From positions 43,501 through 107,500 of the forward strand of contig JAOPHQ010002338.1 of the NCBI GenBank assembly GCA_030340625.1: a stretch of DNA of 64,000 nt, read 5' to 3'. Position numbers and translations under genes: made by a program. The notes below the pieces were generated by a model that saw only the letters and a program-made list of their open reading frames with translations, did no database searches and had not been told where the DNA came from. This stretch comes from Merluccius polli. Its lineage: Eukaryota; Chordata; Actinopteri; Gadiformes; Merlucciidae. Of this stretch, positions 38,014-55,701 are shown one piece after another. How positions within the stretch are numbered: position 1 is the stretch's first letter; each line of letters begins with the position of its first letter.

Positions 38014-39588
38014 GGGAGACCAGGGACAGTTGTAACACTTTTTGCAATTTTTAGCAATACATCAAAAACCATTTACACTGGAATAACCAATTTGTTATAT
38101 TATAAACTTCAATCTGTCAGCTGCTGAAATAATGTATTTAAGTGGCTTTATGAATATATGTACAGGTTGCAAAATTGCTTTTAATAAAGTCTTTCCACTG
38201 TTACAACCGTCCCAGTGTACAGGGACGGTTGTAACACGTGTCAGGGACGGTTGTAACATGTCTAAAATACACATAATAAATCAATCATATAATCAAAATA
38301 GAAAATATTATTTACCAGTCATGTTATTGTGACTATTAATTTCATGTTTTTAAGTAATGATTATGTTTTTTTCATACTACATGACAAAAAAGAGGTGAAG
38401 CCATCAAATTATAATGCAAGAAAATGATTTAATGGGTTTGTGTTTAATGTTTCCACGGACTGTCATTATATATGTGGCAGGGTTTGCCCTCACCACACGC
38501 CACCTAAGTGGCTTCTCTTGGGGCCCTCCGACACAGGACACGGGTAGATGGTCAAGATGTTTATTTGGAGTTTCAGGCTGGTGGTATTCTCCGAGCTGAT
38601 GGCACAACTGCCATGACAGTGGCTCTCTCCTGAGTGTGTGTGTGTGTTGATGGCTGGTTTATCCTGGGTGCCATGATTGCTCTGCACCACAGGTGTGCAG
38701 CCCCACCCAGCCAGAGTCCAATCAGTGTGACTCAGGCCCAGGGCCGTGCAGAGACCCTTTGAGGGGCAGGTGCTCAAAATGAAAAATGGGAGGATTTCTA
38801 TTGGATTTCTGTTGCGCGATTGTTGAGCGGGGGGGGGGGGGGGGTGCTACCGGCGGATTTCTGTTGCGCGATTGTTGAGCGGGGGGGGGGGGGGGGGGGG
38901 GGCAAAAGGGCACTTTGGTCCGCTCAAAAGGGCACTTTGGTCCTTCAACGGGAAAAGGGCAGGGGCTCGGGCACCCATAGCCCCCCCCTCTGCACGTGCC
39001 TGCTCAGGCCAGGTGAGGCTGTAAACCAGCCATCAACAACACACACTCCACTTAAAATGTGATTTGATGACATTTTACATTTAATTTGCAATGCACATTG
39101 CATAGTTTGCCTTTAATACCAATATCTGCATCTCTATCCCTAACCTTAGCTAGTTTTTAAAATGTAAATGAAACATAGTTGGTGATGCTGGGATGGTTGT
39201 AATGAGGCGTTACAACCGTCCCAGCATCACCAACCATGTTTTCACCTCATGTGAGCTACCTTGATTGCTAGTTTGACACTTGTTAGCCATTTCTATTTTT
39301 AGCTTACAAAACAGTGATTCTATTAATACTTGTTTGAATTCATAGACATTTGGACTTATAACAGTATCCAAAAAAGTACATCATAAAGAAAAGTACATTT
39401 TTTACCTCAAAAACAATCTTTTGTAGATAATGCCGTCAGGAAGTTTCAAATGTGGCTCCCTTTCTAACAGGAATGGAGGGACACTAACCAAGCATGAGCA
39501 CAGTGAGTGTCATCACTCTAGGTTATTTCTGATTCGAGGAATTCAAGGTGTTACAACCGTCCCCTGTTACAACTGTCCCTGGTCTCCC
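38014..39588. mobile_element. Unclassified inverted-repeat DNA element, about 1.57 kb
   Basis: The first 24 bp (38014-38037, starting GGGAGACCAGGGACAGTTGT) are exactly reverse-complemented at 39565-39588. A GGGACNGTTGTAAC-like motif occurs eight times in both orientations: near 38023, 38204, 38222, 38243, 39192, 39210, 39549 and 39565. Such repeated subterminal motifs usually bind transposase. No transposase ORF is visible, so it is nonautonomous. A clear target duplication was not found. A hAT MITE is nested inside. Confidence 0.75.
38739..39002. mobile_element. hAT-type MITE, 264 bp, nested, with 8-bp target duplication
   Basis: Ends CAGGGCCGTGCAGAG and CTCTGCACGTGCCTG are imperfect inverted repeats flanked by CTCAGGCC at 38731-38738 and 39003-39010. 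Inside is a tandem duplication of about 53 bp (TTTCTGTTGCGCGATTGTTG), each copy ending in a G homopolymer (38829-38844 and 38881-38902). Confidence 0.92.
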
Positions 39589-40015
39589 CTACCTGAGAAT
39601 GAAGTTGGATGTTTCCAAGTAAAGTAGCTCAATGTAATAGTATTATCCATGAAATTGACTAACATTTCCAAAGTATATGAAATTGCTATTAAAATGTTCT
39701 TGCTAAGGGGGAAGACAACTGGGTCCATATTGTAGGTAGGCAGGCCAACCATCAACATGTCCTATTGATTTCTTCAAGTCACAATTTTAATTCACTTTCA
39801 AATAATGTATGCTAAGGTATCCTTTTTTGTTTCTGAGCTTACAATACAATAGAGAGTTGTGTACTGTCAACTTAATTATTTATTAATAAATAGTCATATT
39901 ATCCTATTATTATTAGTTTTAATTTGCTCTGCTGGTTTTCTCTGGTTTTGAATTGTACCAAACAAACGCGTTTGGTGTGAATTGTCTCTCCTGCGCTTGC
40001 CGTACAAAAACAGTA

Positions 40016-47061
<7,046 letters not shown>

Positions 47062-47458
47062 CTAGCTAGCTCTCGCGCTAGCTAATTAACCCATACTCAC
47101 AGGGTTAGCTAGCAGGTGGCACTTTGTACAAATACTGAAAGCCATTTCAATTGTTTTCCTTACTTGAAATGGCCGTTATCCTGCAAGCAAGGATTATGAA
47201 CAGATTTTTCTCTTGTGACAACTTCCTCGACTACGACTGAAGAGGTCATCAGGGCTATGTAAATTAGAATCGTCTTAATAAGTAGTTTAGTCTCTTGGCA
47301 TGGTCCGTTATCAATGTTGTCTATGTTTGTTTGTTCTGTGTGTGGCAGCTCTGAAAGTAGGAGTGGTCAACAACTCTGTTACTTAGTGCCTTCTTTCAAA
47401 GCAGACGTCACTAGTGCGCGCACTTGGGAAATGCACACGTTTCTTGTGTTTACATCTG

Positions 47459-47464
47459 AATAAA
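47459..47464 (+). promoter_or_regulatory. bnip1: bnip1 poly(A) signal AATAAA
   Basis: Canonical AATAAA about 400 nt after the stop codon, followed by T-rich and GT-rich sequence. Confidence 0.75.
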
Positions 47465-47556
47465 GTTCTATGTACTTTCAACTTGTTGAAATTCATTTTC
47501 TTGTTTGATTGTACATTCCAGACACATATGTGTGTGTGTGCATGCGGGGGGGTCAA

Positions 47557-47562
47557 TTTATT
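47557..47562 (-). promoter_or_regulatory. stc2: Candidate stc2 poly(A) signal
   Basis: AATAAA on the minus strand about 620 nt past the stc2 stop. It places the stc2 and bnip1 ends tail to tail about 100 bp apart. Other signals are possible. Confidence 0.4.
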
Positions 47563-48182
47563 TAACTTGATATAAGTTAACTCATATTTTAATCAAAATT
47601 TGATTTGTGTGTATACATTCATAAAAGCATGACTAAAAACATTACAGGAAACATTTGTGTTCAATGTCAAAACCTGAATGATATTCATATCACAATCCAA
47701 ATGCTTCTTTCACCAGGCTGTAATAATAAGAGGTATCACAGTTAAACTTCTAGCTATTACATATTGTGTAGTAGCACAGTCATAAATAAAAAATAAACGA
47801 CTTAAATAGACAGACATATCTGCTGCTCCAGCAAAAATATCAATGTTCAAGATAATTTCATAGCATGTATGTATATTGTGCCATTGAAGTTTATTGTACT
47901 GTGTGAGGTAGATATGTGTTCATCTTTCAATGAAGTCATGTGTAAAGGAAAAGGAAAAAAACAACTAGTAAACATCTCAAGATAATGTCAATAAGTTATC
48001 TTGCATTGATCTCCCATTCAATATCCAATATATGTAATAACTATCGCTATTACTAACCATCTAATGTAAAGTAATAAGTGCATGACATTTGGTTAACTGC
48101 ACACGTGTCTGTCTGTCTGTCTGTCTGTCTGTTAGTTGCCTTGGACCCGTCTGCCCACTTGGCTTCCTCCATGTGTGTCTAC

Positions 48183-51100
48183 CTATGCCGCCGTGACGTT
48201 CACTTGCCCAGAGACAGCGAGCCCGGGCCGGGTCGCGTCGTTACTCCCATTAATGGTCGTGTTGTTGTTCTCCACACCAGACCTCCCTGTGTGCTGCTCC
48301 GGGGGGCTCTGCCCAGCGATTGGCTGGGGCATCGTGGGCGGCGGTGTGGTGGCGTGTGGTAGACCGAGATCTGATCGGTTGAAGGGACAGGTGCTGCCGA
48401 AGGAACCACACACTGACGACCCCCACTGTTGGCTGCATTGTGCACGCAACCTGCGGCCGACCCATGACCTCACTTCGTCTCCACAGCCCAACAGGAAGTT
48501 GACCAGCTCAACATATGGCCTGGTGGGACAAACATAGAAACTTTCATTGTTGATATCATTGTCAACGCATAACACCTCGTTTTTCTATTGAAAACAGGAC
48601 ATTCTGAGAATTCAAATAAGAAGGATATGTGTGTGTGTGAGTGAATGTATATGTGTTTGCGTAGGTGTGCGTCTGCATGTGTGTGACTTCACCCCGGCGG
48701 GAACAGCAGGTGGAAGTGGACCAGGTCGCCCACGGTGTCCGGGTTGTCCCGGAGGGCCAGGCACAGCCGGTGCTTGGTGTAGCACTCTTTCTGCAGGGAG
48801 AACAGCATGTCGCGCACGGCGGCGCACCGGCGGCTCACGCAGCTGAAGCGCTGGCGCACGCCCAGGGCCATGCAGCGCAGCGCCTCCTTCACAAACCACT
48901 TGCCCTGTGGCCGCGGCCAGCGCATACCCCCCCACACACACAGCACAGGTTTAGAACAAGGCGCATGGTGCTGTTGAACACTGCTCAATATATTAGCATA
49001 GTGTCCCACCATGTATGAGGAAGCTGCTTAGTGTCCCACCATGTATGAGGAAGCTGCTTAGTGTCCCACCATGTATGAGGAAGCTGCTTAGTGTCCCACC
49101 ATGTATGAGAAAGCGGCTTAGTGTCCCACCATGTATGAGGAAGCTGCATAGTGTCCCACCATGTATGAGGAAGCTGCTTAGTGTCCCACCATGTATGAGG
49201 AAGCTGCTTAGTGTCCCACCATGTATGAGGAAGCTGCATAGTGTCCCACCATGTATGAGGAAGCTGCATAGTGTCCCACCATGTGTGAGAAAGCGGCATA
49301 GTGTCCCACCATGTGTGAGAAAGCGGCATAGTGTCCCACCATGTATGAGGAAGCTGCTTAGTGTCCCACCATGTATGAGGAAGCTGCATAGTGTCCCACC
49401 ATGTGTGAGGAAGCTGCATAGTGTCCCACCATGTATGAGGAAGCTGCATAGTGTCCCACCATGTATGAGGAAGCTGCATAGTGTCCCACCATGTATGAGG
49501 AAGCTGCTTAGTGTCCCACCATGTGTGAGAAAGCGGCATAGTGTCCCACCATGTGTGAGAAAGCGGCATAGTGTCCCACCATGTATGAGGAAGCTGCATA
49601 GTGTCCCACCATGTATGAGGAAGCTGCATAGTGTCCCACCATGTATGAGGAAGCGGCATAGTGTCCCACCATGTATGAGGAAGCTGCTTAGTGTCCCACC
49701 ATGTGTGAGGAAGCTGCATAGTGTCCCACCATGTGTGAGGAAGCTGCATAGTGTCCCACCATGTATGAAGAAGCTGCTTAGTGTCCCACCATGTGTGAGG
49801 AAGCTGCATAGTGTCCCACCATGTGTGAGGAAGCTGCATAGTGTCCCACCATGTATGAAGAAGCTGCATAGTGTCCCACCATGTATGAGGAAGCTGCATA
49901 GTGTCCCACCATGTATGAGGAAGCTGCTTAGTGTCCCACCATGTGTGAGGAAGCTGCATAGTGTCCCACCATGTATGAGGAAGCTGCATAGTGTCCCACC
50001 ATGTGTGAGGAAGCTGCTTAGTGTCCCACCATGTATGAGGAAGCTGCTTAGTGTCCCACCATGTATGAGGAAGCTGCATAGTGTCCCACCATGTGTGAGG
50101 AAGCTGCTTAGTGTCCCACCATGTGTGAGGAAGCTGCTTAGTGTCCCACCATGTATGAGGAAGCTGCATAGTGTCCCACCATGTATGAGGAAGCTGTATA
50201 GTGTCCCACCATGTATGAGGAAGCTGCTTAGTGTCCCACCATGTATGAGGAAGCTGCATAGTGTCCCACCATGTATGAGGAAGCTGCTTAGTGTCCCACC
50301 ATGTGTGAGGAAGCTGCTTAGTGTCCCACCATGTATGAGGAAGCTGCATAGTGTCCCACCATGTGTGAGGAAGCTGCTTAGTGTCCCACCATGTGTGAGG
50401 AAGCTGCTTAGTGTCCCACCATGTATGAGGAAGCTGCATAGTGTCCCACCATGTGTGAGGAAGCTGCTTAGTGTCCCACCATGTGTGAGGAAGCTGCTTA
50501 GTGTCCCACCATGTATGAGGAAGCTGCATAGTGTCCCACCATGTATGAGGAAGCTGTATAGTGTCCCACCATGTATGAGGAAGCTGCTTAGTGTCCCACC
50601 ATGTATGAGGAAGCTGCATAGTGTCCCACCATGTATGAGGAAGCTGCTTAGTGTCCCACCATGTGTGAGGAAGCTGCTTAGTGTCCCACCATGTGTGAGG
50701 AAGCTGCTTAGTGTCCCACCTGTGAGTCGTAGCTTCCCGCGTTGTGCAGCAGAGTGTGACAAATGTGGTGGAGGCCTCTGATTTCACACGAGTTGTTGCT
50801 GAAACACTGAAAGGTGGCGCAGCCAACATCCCCGGAGCTTATTAAACAATTCTGGATCTCCGCTGAGAGGAAATAAAGAACAGGTGAGTCAAAATACATG
50901 TAGCCGCCTAATTTCACCTCGTAGTTATTATAGCAGACTCATTTATAATAGGCTATTGCGGTTCATTGCATGTAAATGTTTCCTTTTTCTGATATGGCTG
51001 ACATTTTTCTGATGGATTAGGATTGTGAGGACATGTGCGTGGCGGTCGACTTAACGCATTGGCAAACATTTTTGACCGTCCTTTTATTATAAGATTTTGT

Positions 51101-51440
51101 TGGGCCACACATGTCAAGAGAGGATGGTCACATAACGGACGTTAAACGGAGTGGTTTCTGGTTCAGGCGCGGCGCACGGCGCCAACAGCGACCCCTGCTG
51201 GTGAGACACGGTAGCGGGATGTGCGTGGATAGGAGCGGGCGGAGCGGCGCAGGAGACAGACAGGAGACCCGCCGCCAGCCATCAGCTGGGAGCGTTGAGG
51301 TGGACGATAAGAAGAGGATAGAAACACATCGCCTGCCTGCCTGGAGATCATGTGGACCCACGTGGCCCGTGGATTCAGGGACCCGAAATGGTCCGCACCA
51401 CAATTTAGACTAACTAGGCTCAGTGAAGTCCTACGATCAA

Positions 51441-51533
<93 letters not shown>

Positions 51534-51658
51534 TTAGTGTTACCTGTGTTTTGCAAGGAGAGGCGCCTCTTGGGGGGGTTGAGGAGCGGCTCCGGGTCCG
51601 CCGGCAGTACCTGTGGCCAGCAGACCGCCAGCAGAAACAGGGGAACTAATAGCGACAT
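48183..51658 (-). CDS. stc2: Stanniocalcin 2
   Basis: Secreted disulfide-linked glycoprotein hormone involved in calcium/phosphate handling; mammalian STC2 also inhibits PAPP-A. Minus-strand exons: 51658-51544, 50862-50720, 48904-48693, 48519-48183 (807 nt, 268 residues). A signal peptide (MSLLVPLFLLAVCWPQVLPA) leads into RRLSLQNTAEIQNCLISSGD. The conserved Cys-rich blocks are VGCATFQCFSNNSCEIRGLH, FVKEALRCMALGVRQRFSC and LQKECYTKHRLC, then PYVELVNFLLGCGDEV. SNNSC is a conserved N-glycosylation site, and NNTT and NGS add more near the C-terminus. The tail is shorter than human STC2 (302 residues, from memory). Intron 2 is almost filled by a 30-bp minisatellite that begins at the donor. Exon 3 has an unusual acceptor without a pyrimidine tract. 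STC1 is excluded by the SLQNTAEIQ and NNSCEIRGLH matches. Confidence 0.93.
48996..50720 (-). repeat. 30-bp minisatellite, about 57 units, in stc2 intron 2
   Basis: The + strand unit is GTGTCCCACCATGTATGAGG followed by AAGCTGCTTA. It varies at three sites (CTTA/CATA, TATG/TGTG, GAGG/GAGA with GCTG/GCGG). The stretch 50041-50400 recurs almost unchanged at 50401-50720, a 360-bp (12-unit) higher-order repeat. The array ends exactly at stc2 exon 2, whose donor GTGGGA is part of a unit. Open frames near 600 codons in both directions arise because 30 is divisible by 3. Confidence 0.97.
51444..51531. repeat. (TA)n microsatellite beside the stc2 exon 1 donor
   Basis: 88 bp of pure TA, starting 12 nt inside intron 1 of stc2 on the minus strand. 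Confidence 0.95.
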
Positions 51659-52130
51659 TTCGATCCAGAAAATCCCAAAAAATATTAATGCGGCTGTATC
51701 TGCGGATCCGTGTGGCGGGTGGTCGTGTCGTGTCGTCGCGATGTGACCGCGCTGAAAAAGTTGTGCGCTGTGTGAATGGTGGTCGCCCCCCCCCCCCCCC
51801 CCTTGTGTGAGTGGTGTCGTCGTCGTCGTCCCCCCCCCCCCCGGGAGAGATAACCTCCTGGCCGCAGGGAGACGCGGGCCGTGCGGACCAATGGGCGGCC
51901 AGACTGCGCTGCTGCGCCACTAAAAGGGAGGAAAAAAACTAAATCTCTGCCACAGATATGTAGTATTTTATGGACTGATAAAGAGAGAGACGAAAAGAGC
52001 ATCGTGCGTGACTTTCTGTGTGACGGCGCGATGTACCGGTACTTATTATATCGTGTTGGAACCGCGCAGGCGCGCGCCCGCACACACACGCGCCCACACA
52101 CACACGCGCGCAGGTGACCTGTGGTGTGAC
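51659..52130 (-). promoter_or_regulatory. stc2: stc2 promoter and 5' leader region
   Basis: GC-rich sequence directly upstream of the stc2 start (51658). It contains two C homopolymers (17 nt at 51786-51802 and 13 nt at 51830-51842) separated by GTCGTCGTCGTC, and further up (CA)n/(CG) stretches. No sure TATA box. The transcription start is not determinable. Confidence 0.4.
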
Positions 52131-53194
52131 CTGTGTTATTGATATGACCTACCCCTCATACCCCTCTCATATCAGTCTGTCAGGCTTATAACAATGCCAA
52201 GTCTTACTCAGAATGACCAATTAAGTTACTTCCAATGAACTATATTTTATAGTAAGTGAGTTAGTACATTTAAACACTAAAAAACTGCACGGCGATCATA
52301 TTGAGTATCGCAAATATTTGCACCCTGGGAGGGATAACAAAAAATAAGAATAATGAAAATGGTGTTGATGAATGGCGGCTATATTGTTTTGTCTGCGTCT
52401 TGTTTTTCCAAATGGCTATGACCCCTGAAATCCTTTCCGACCCTGAGGGAGCGCTGGTCCGCTCTGTACCTCCTGCTGTTAGACTGTGTAGTGGAACGAG
52501 ACAGCCTCGGTCCCCACCCCACCGTTGACCTTTACATTGATGTATTATATCATTACTGTGGTCTGTATGCGATTTGTGTCTACGTGTCAATTTTAGCTGA
52601 TGTTCCCTCGTCGTTCAGTTCTATGGTTCTCGGTATATTGTATGGGATGACACAAGGTCAACCGGCCAATGACATCACTCACTTAAACACATGTATTTGT
52701 TTGTGTAAAGCTGTGTTGGGAAATCCTACCTGTTTGTGTATGGGTGGGAGGTAAGGGGGTCAATGTGTGTAGTGTGTGGTTCAAACAAACTCATCAAAGG
52801 CCTTGTGTTTGAATGTTTTTATGAGAAACATCCCCCCCCCCCCCCCCCCCGACCTTTATCTTTTCCTCTATCTTTCTCATCCTGCTTCAAAACAACATAC
52901 CATGGCTTCCCTCACCTCAGCCATCTACACAATGACCCTTGACCCCTTTTATACCACCCCCCTGTCACACACACACACACACAAAACACAGTTACTCAAT
53001 CTACAAAACGCTCGCTACAAGACATGCACGCTCAAAATGGCGGGTTCGTCTGCCTACTGGCGCAGGGCTGACACGCTGCTGCAGTGTAAACACCCCCTGG
53101 ATGCTCTGCTCTCTTGTACTCTCTGCCCCTCACATGACCATGCTATAGCTCATTCCAACAGTAAACATGTCTGTGTGGGCCCCACCAACTACAC

Positions 53195-53238
<44 letters not shown>

Positions 53239-53983
53239 GTATAATTCATCTTGAATGATTGTTTAATTATTTCATTTTGGAAGGATAGCGAGAGTAACTA
53301 AAAGATCCTGTATATTCTGTACACTGACAATTTTAACAAAGCTTGATTTAGCACCACTCGGATTGACCGAGTTTACAGACATGAACATACATGTGCATTT
53401 ACACACACACACGCACATGCACACGCACACGCACAGTCTTACAAAACCAGACAAACATTCACTTTTGTTAATGTGTCAGTTTCTTCCAAAAAAACAACTA
53501 GATAATCAATAACGGCTTTACAAGAACTGAGCGTGCGCACTACACACACACACACACACACACACAACTTGACCTTCAGAGAACTAAAGCGCTCAATAAT
53601 AAAAGGATAAAAGGCAGCATAGATACCAATTAGTCACTCAAGTTCAGTTGTACTCAATGAGTTATAGAATACAAGTTTCTATTGTTTAGTAGAAAAGTAA
53701 TCTGTGTTAATATAATATCCCAAAAAGATCAGACAAAAACATGCTGTTGGTGGCTTAGTCAAACTATGTTAACAGTATACCAGCCGTTTTATGATTCACT
53801 ATAGCAAACTGCATCATGACACAATTAACTAGCGTAAGAATCATTTCCATTTTACATAAATATATACCTGCTTGCAGGATCAACCAATGGGAGAGATGCT
53901 GGTTTGGACTGCCCTTTATAGTAATTCAACAATAAGATATGATTATAGACAAATCAGCTCTATCAATGTTTTTCATTCAATGT
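52131..53983. other. stc2-bod1 intergenic DNA
   Basis: No supported gene. Contains a 19-nt C run (52832-52850), short (CA)n and (GT)n tracts (about 53201-53234 and 53545-53566) and otherwise mixed sequence. A candidate minus-strand AATAAA for bod1 is at 53984-53989. Confidence 0.4.
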
Positions 53984-54048
53984 ATTTATTGTTTGAAATA
54001 TTTTTAAAAAAAGCAAATGCATACAGTTAATCAATTTAAAGGAAAAAC

Positions 54049-54156
54049 TCAACCCATACCACCAAAAAGTTTCGGATCAAAAAATGATTCAAAGGATTTC
54101 AGCCACAGTCTCTCTGCATATTGTCCAGCCTTTCTCGCTATGGACTTGTCCGGCAT
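54049..54156 (-). CDS. Unassigned 35-codon ORF downstream of bod1
   Basis: Minus strand, ATG at 54156 and TGA at 54051-54049. The product starts MPDKSIARKAGQYAERLW and ends DPKLFGGMG. It is basic and amphipathic in its first half, with an aromatic-rich second half. The frame is open for 14 more codons upstream, and a possible acceptor (GTTGTCAG) lies just inside that extension. It could thus be the last exon of a small gene, a fragment of the bod1 3' UTR, or chance. I do not recognise the protein. It is reported because its composition looks more protein-like than the neighbouring frames. Confidence 0.2.
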   Translation of the reverse strand: MPDKSIARKAGQYAERLWLKSFESFFDPKLFGGMG

Positions 54157-54768
54157 GAGCGCCACTTCCTCTCGCCAACCTTGTGCTGACAACTTTGACC
54201 ATCAGAGCCGCCGAGGCATCAGTCTCTGGAACAGAAAGAGGCGGTAGAGACAACATGTACATTACACCATGTGACTAGTTTGCAGCTCAGAGACCTTTTA
54301 GGCAGACCACCAATTGCTGCATATTCAACTGTAGCAACAATGGGGACAAAAAGACAGATTATAGTTATTTATTACATGGTTTTGCTGAATACTTGATTCT
54401 GATACTGCATTCTACAGTCTGTTATTTCTGAATACCAGACCGCTGAATAACAGGCCGACACTATTTCCAACAGTAGAATCAAACAACTATTTTTTTTTCG
54501 AGGAAGCAATAAAAATCATTTTTTGTCATTATATATATATTTTGTGTCAAATTATTTATTTATTTTTGCATCGGGGTCCTGCATCACCCTGTCGGGGTTT
54601 ATTCCGCAATAACGACCGGCTTGCTGTACATTATCCCTTTCTTGATGTCTGACAGTGAAGTATAACATGACTATTTTGCCAGTGAAGCATTGCTGGCTAT
54701 ACAACACGGCAAAAAGGAGAATTACAATATCCCAACATACAAACCAAAGGAAGGTGTAAGGTTGTGGT

Positions 54769-55628
54769 CAGGGCTGTTTCTAGCTTAGGGCCCCCTAAGC
54801 CACCAGGGAACACAAATACGTCAACCTGTTTTGTTCAGTCATTTTGACCTTTAAATCAGTGTCAAACTCATTGTAGCTCACGGGCCACATACAGCCCAAT
54901 TTGATCTCAAGTGGGCCGGACCAGTAAAACTTGAAAAATTTGGAGGTGTTGTTATTTATTTAGGTTATTCATATCCATTTCTTTTAGTGTCAATAGAACA
55001 AGTACATTTTGAAATCGTCCTGAGATGTCTTAAGAAAAATAAGTGCAATTTCAACAATGTGTCTTAGTTGTTCCACATTCAATCATTCTACTGTCATTAC
55101 ATGTGCATTACAATTTACAGATCACAGTGGCTCTACAAAGGCACAAAATAACAACAATATTTTGTTGTTATTATATTGTATTTTACTTCTTTATGATTTG
55201 AACAACTTGTCAAGATCTAGAAATTATTTAAATTTCCCATACATTTCCAGTCCTGTGTAGTAATGCTGGCATCACCACACCAACTAACATGGAAGCTATT
55301 GAGGAAGAGGTTGCGTTATCACCTGCCTTACAAACAATTTAAAAATTTAAATGAATGATTTTCTGCAATTTTCACAATTTGCAAAGTCATCCAGTGGGCC
55401 GGATTGGACCTTTTGGCGGGCCGGTTCTGGCCCACAGGCCGTACATTTGACACCCCTGCTTTAGATCAATCTCAAAATGTGTTAAAATTGAGCTTTTGTG
55501 CAACAATTCTGCAAAGATTCTACATGAAAATTGAGAAAGGGGTTTGATTATTCGCATATGGGCGGGAGGGGGGGGGGGGGGCAAGTAGGATATGGCCTAG
55601 GACCCCCAGAAGGTCAGAACCGGCCCTG
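54769..55628. mobile_element. hAT-type element with perfect 8-bp target duplication
   Basis: Begins CAGGGCTGTTTCTAGC and ends AGAACCGGCCCTG (imperfect inverted repeats). It is flanked by GTTGTGGT at 54761-54768 and 55629-55636. A second hAT element is inserted within it. It contains a 14-nt G run (55568-55581). Confidence 0.93.
54857..55458. mobile_element. hAT-type element nested in the previous one
   Basis: Begins CAGTGTCAAACTCATTGTAG and ends TTTGACACCCCTG, the classic ends of a vertebrate hAT (Charlie-like) family. Flanked by CTTTAAAT (54849-54856) and CTTTAGAT (55459-55466), one difference. Internal GGGCCGG stretches near both ends are part of the extended inverted repeats. Confidence 0.9.
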
Positions 55629-55701
55629 GTTGTGGTCTCTACAGGCCAGCTGCATAGATCACTACTGTGAAGTCAGGACTTGGTCTTGTGTATGGCTGAC
55701 C

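Noticed and set aside
48996..50720. CRISPR-like regular array
   Set aside because: Units are contiguous 30-bp tandem repeats with no unique spacers, in a vertebrate intron.
48985..50829. Open frames of about 590-614 codons on both strands (decapeptide repeats)
   Set aside because: Produced by a 30-bp tandem repeat without in-frame stops; the same array is open in several frames, lies in the stc2 intron, and has no start context or homology.
52776..53258. 160-codon frame with poly-Pro
   Set aside because: Poly-Pro comes from a C homopolymer and the rest spans (CA)n/(GT)n; no homology recognised.
54017..54247. 76-codon + strand frame overlapping the small minus ORF
   Set aside because: Ser/Arg-rich, no recognisable similarity, and probably a shadow of whichever signal lies on the other strand.
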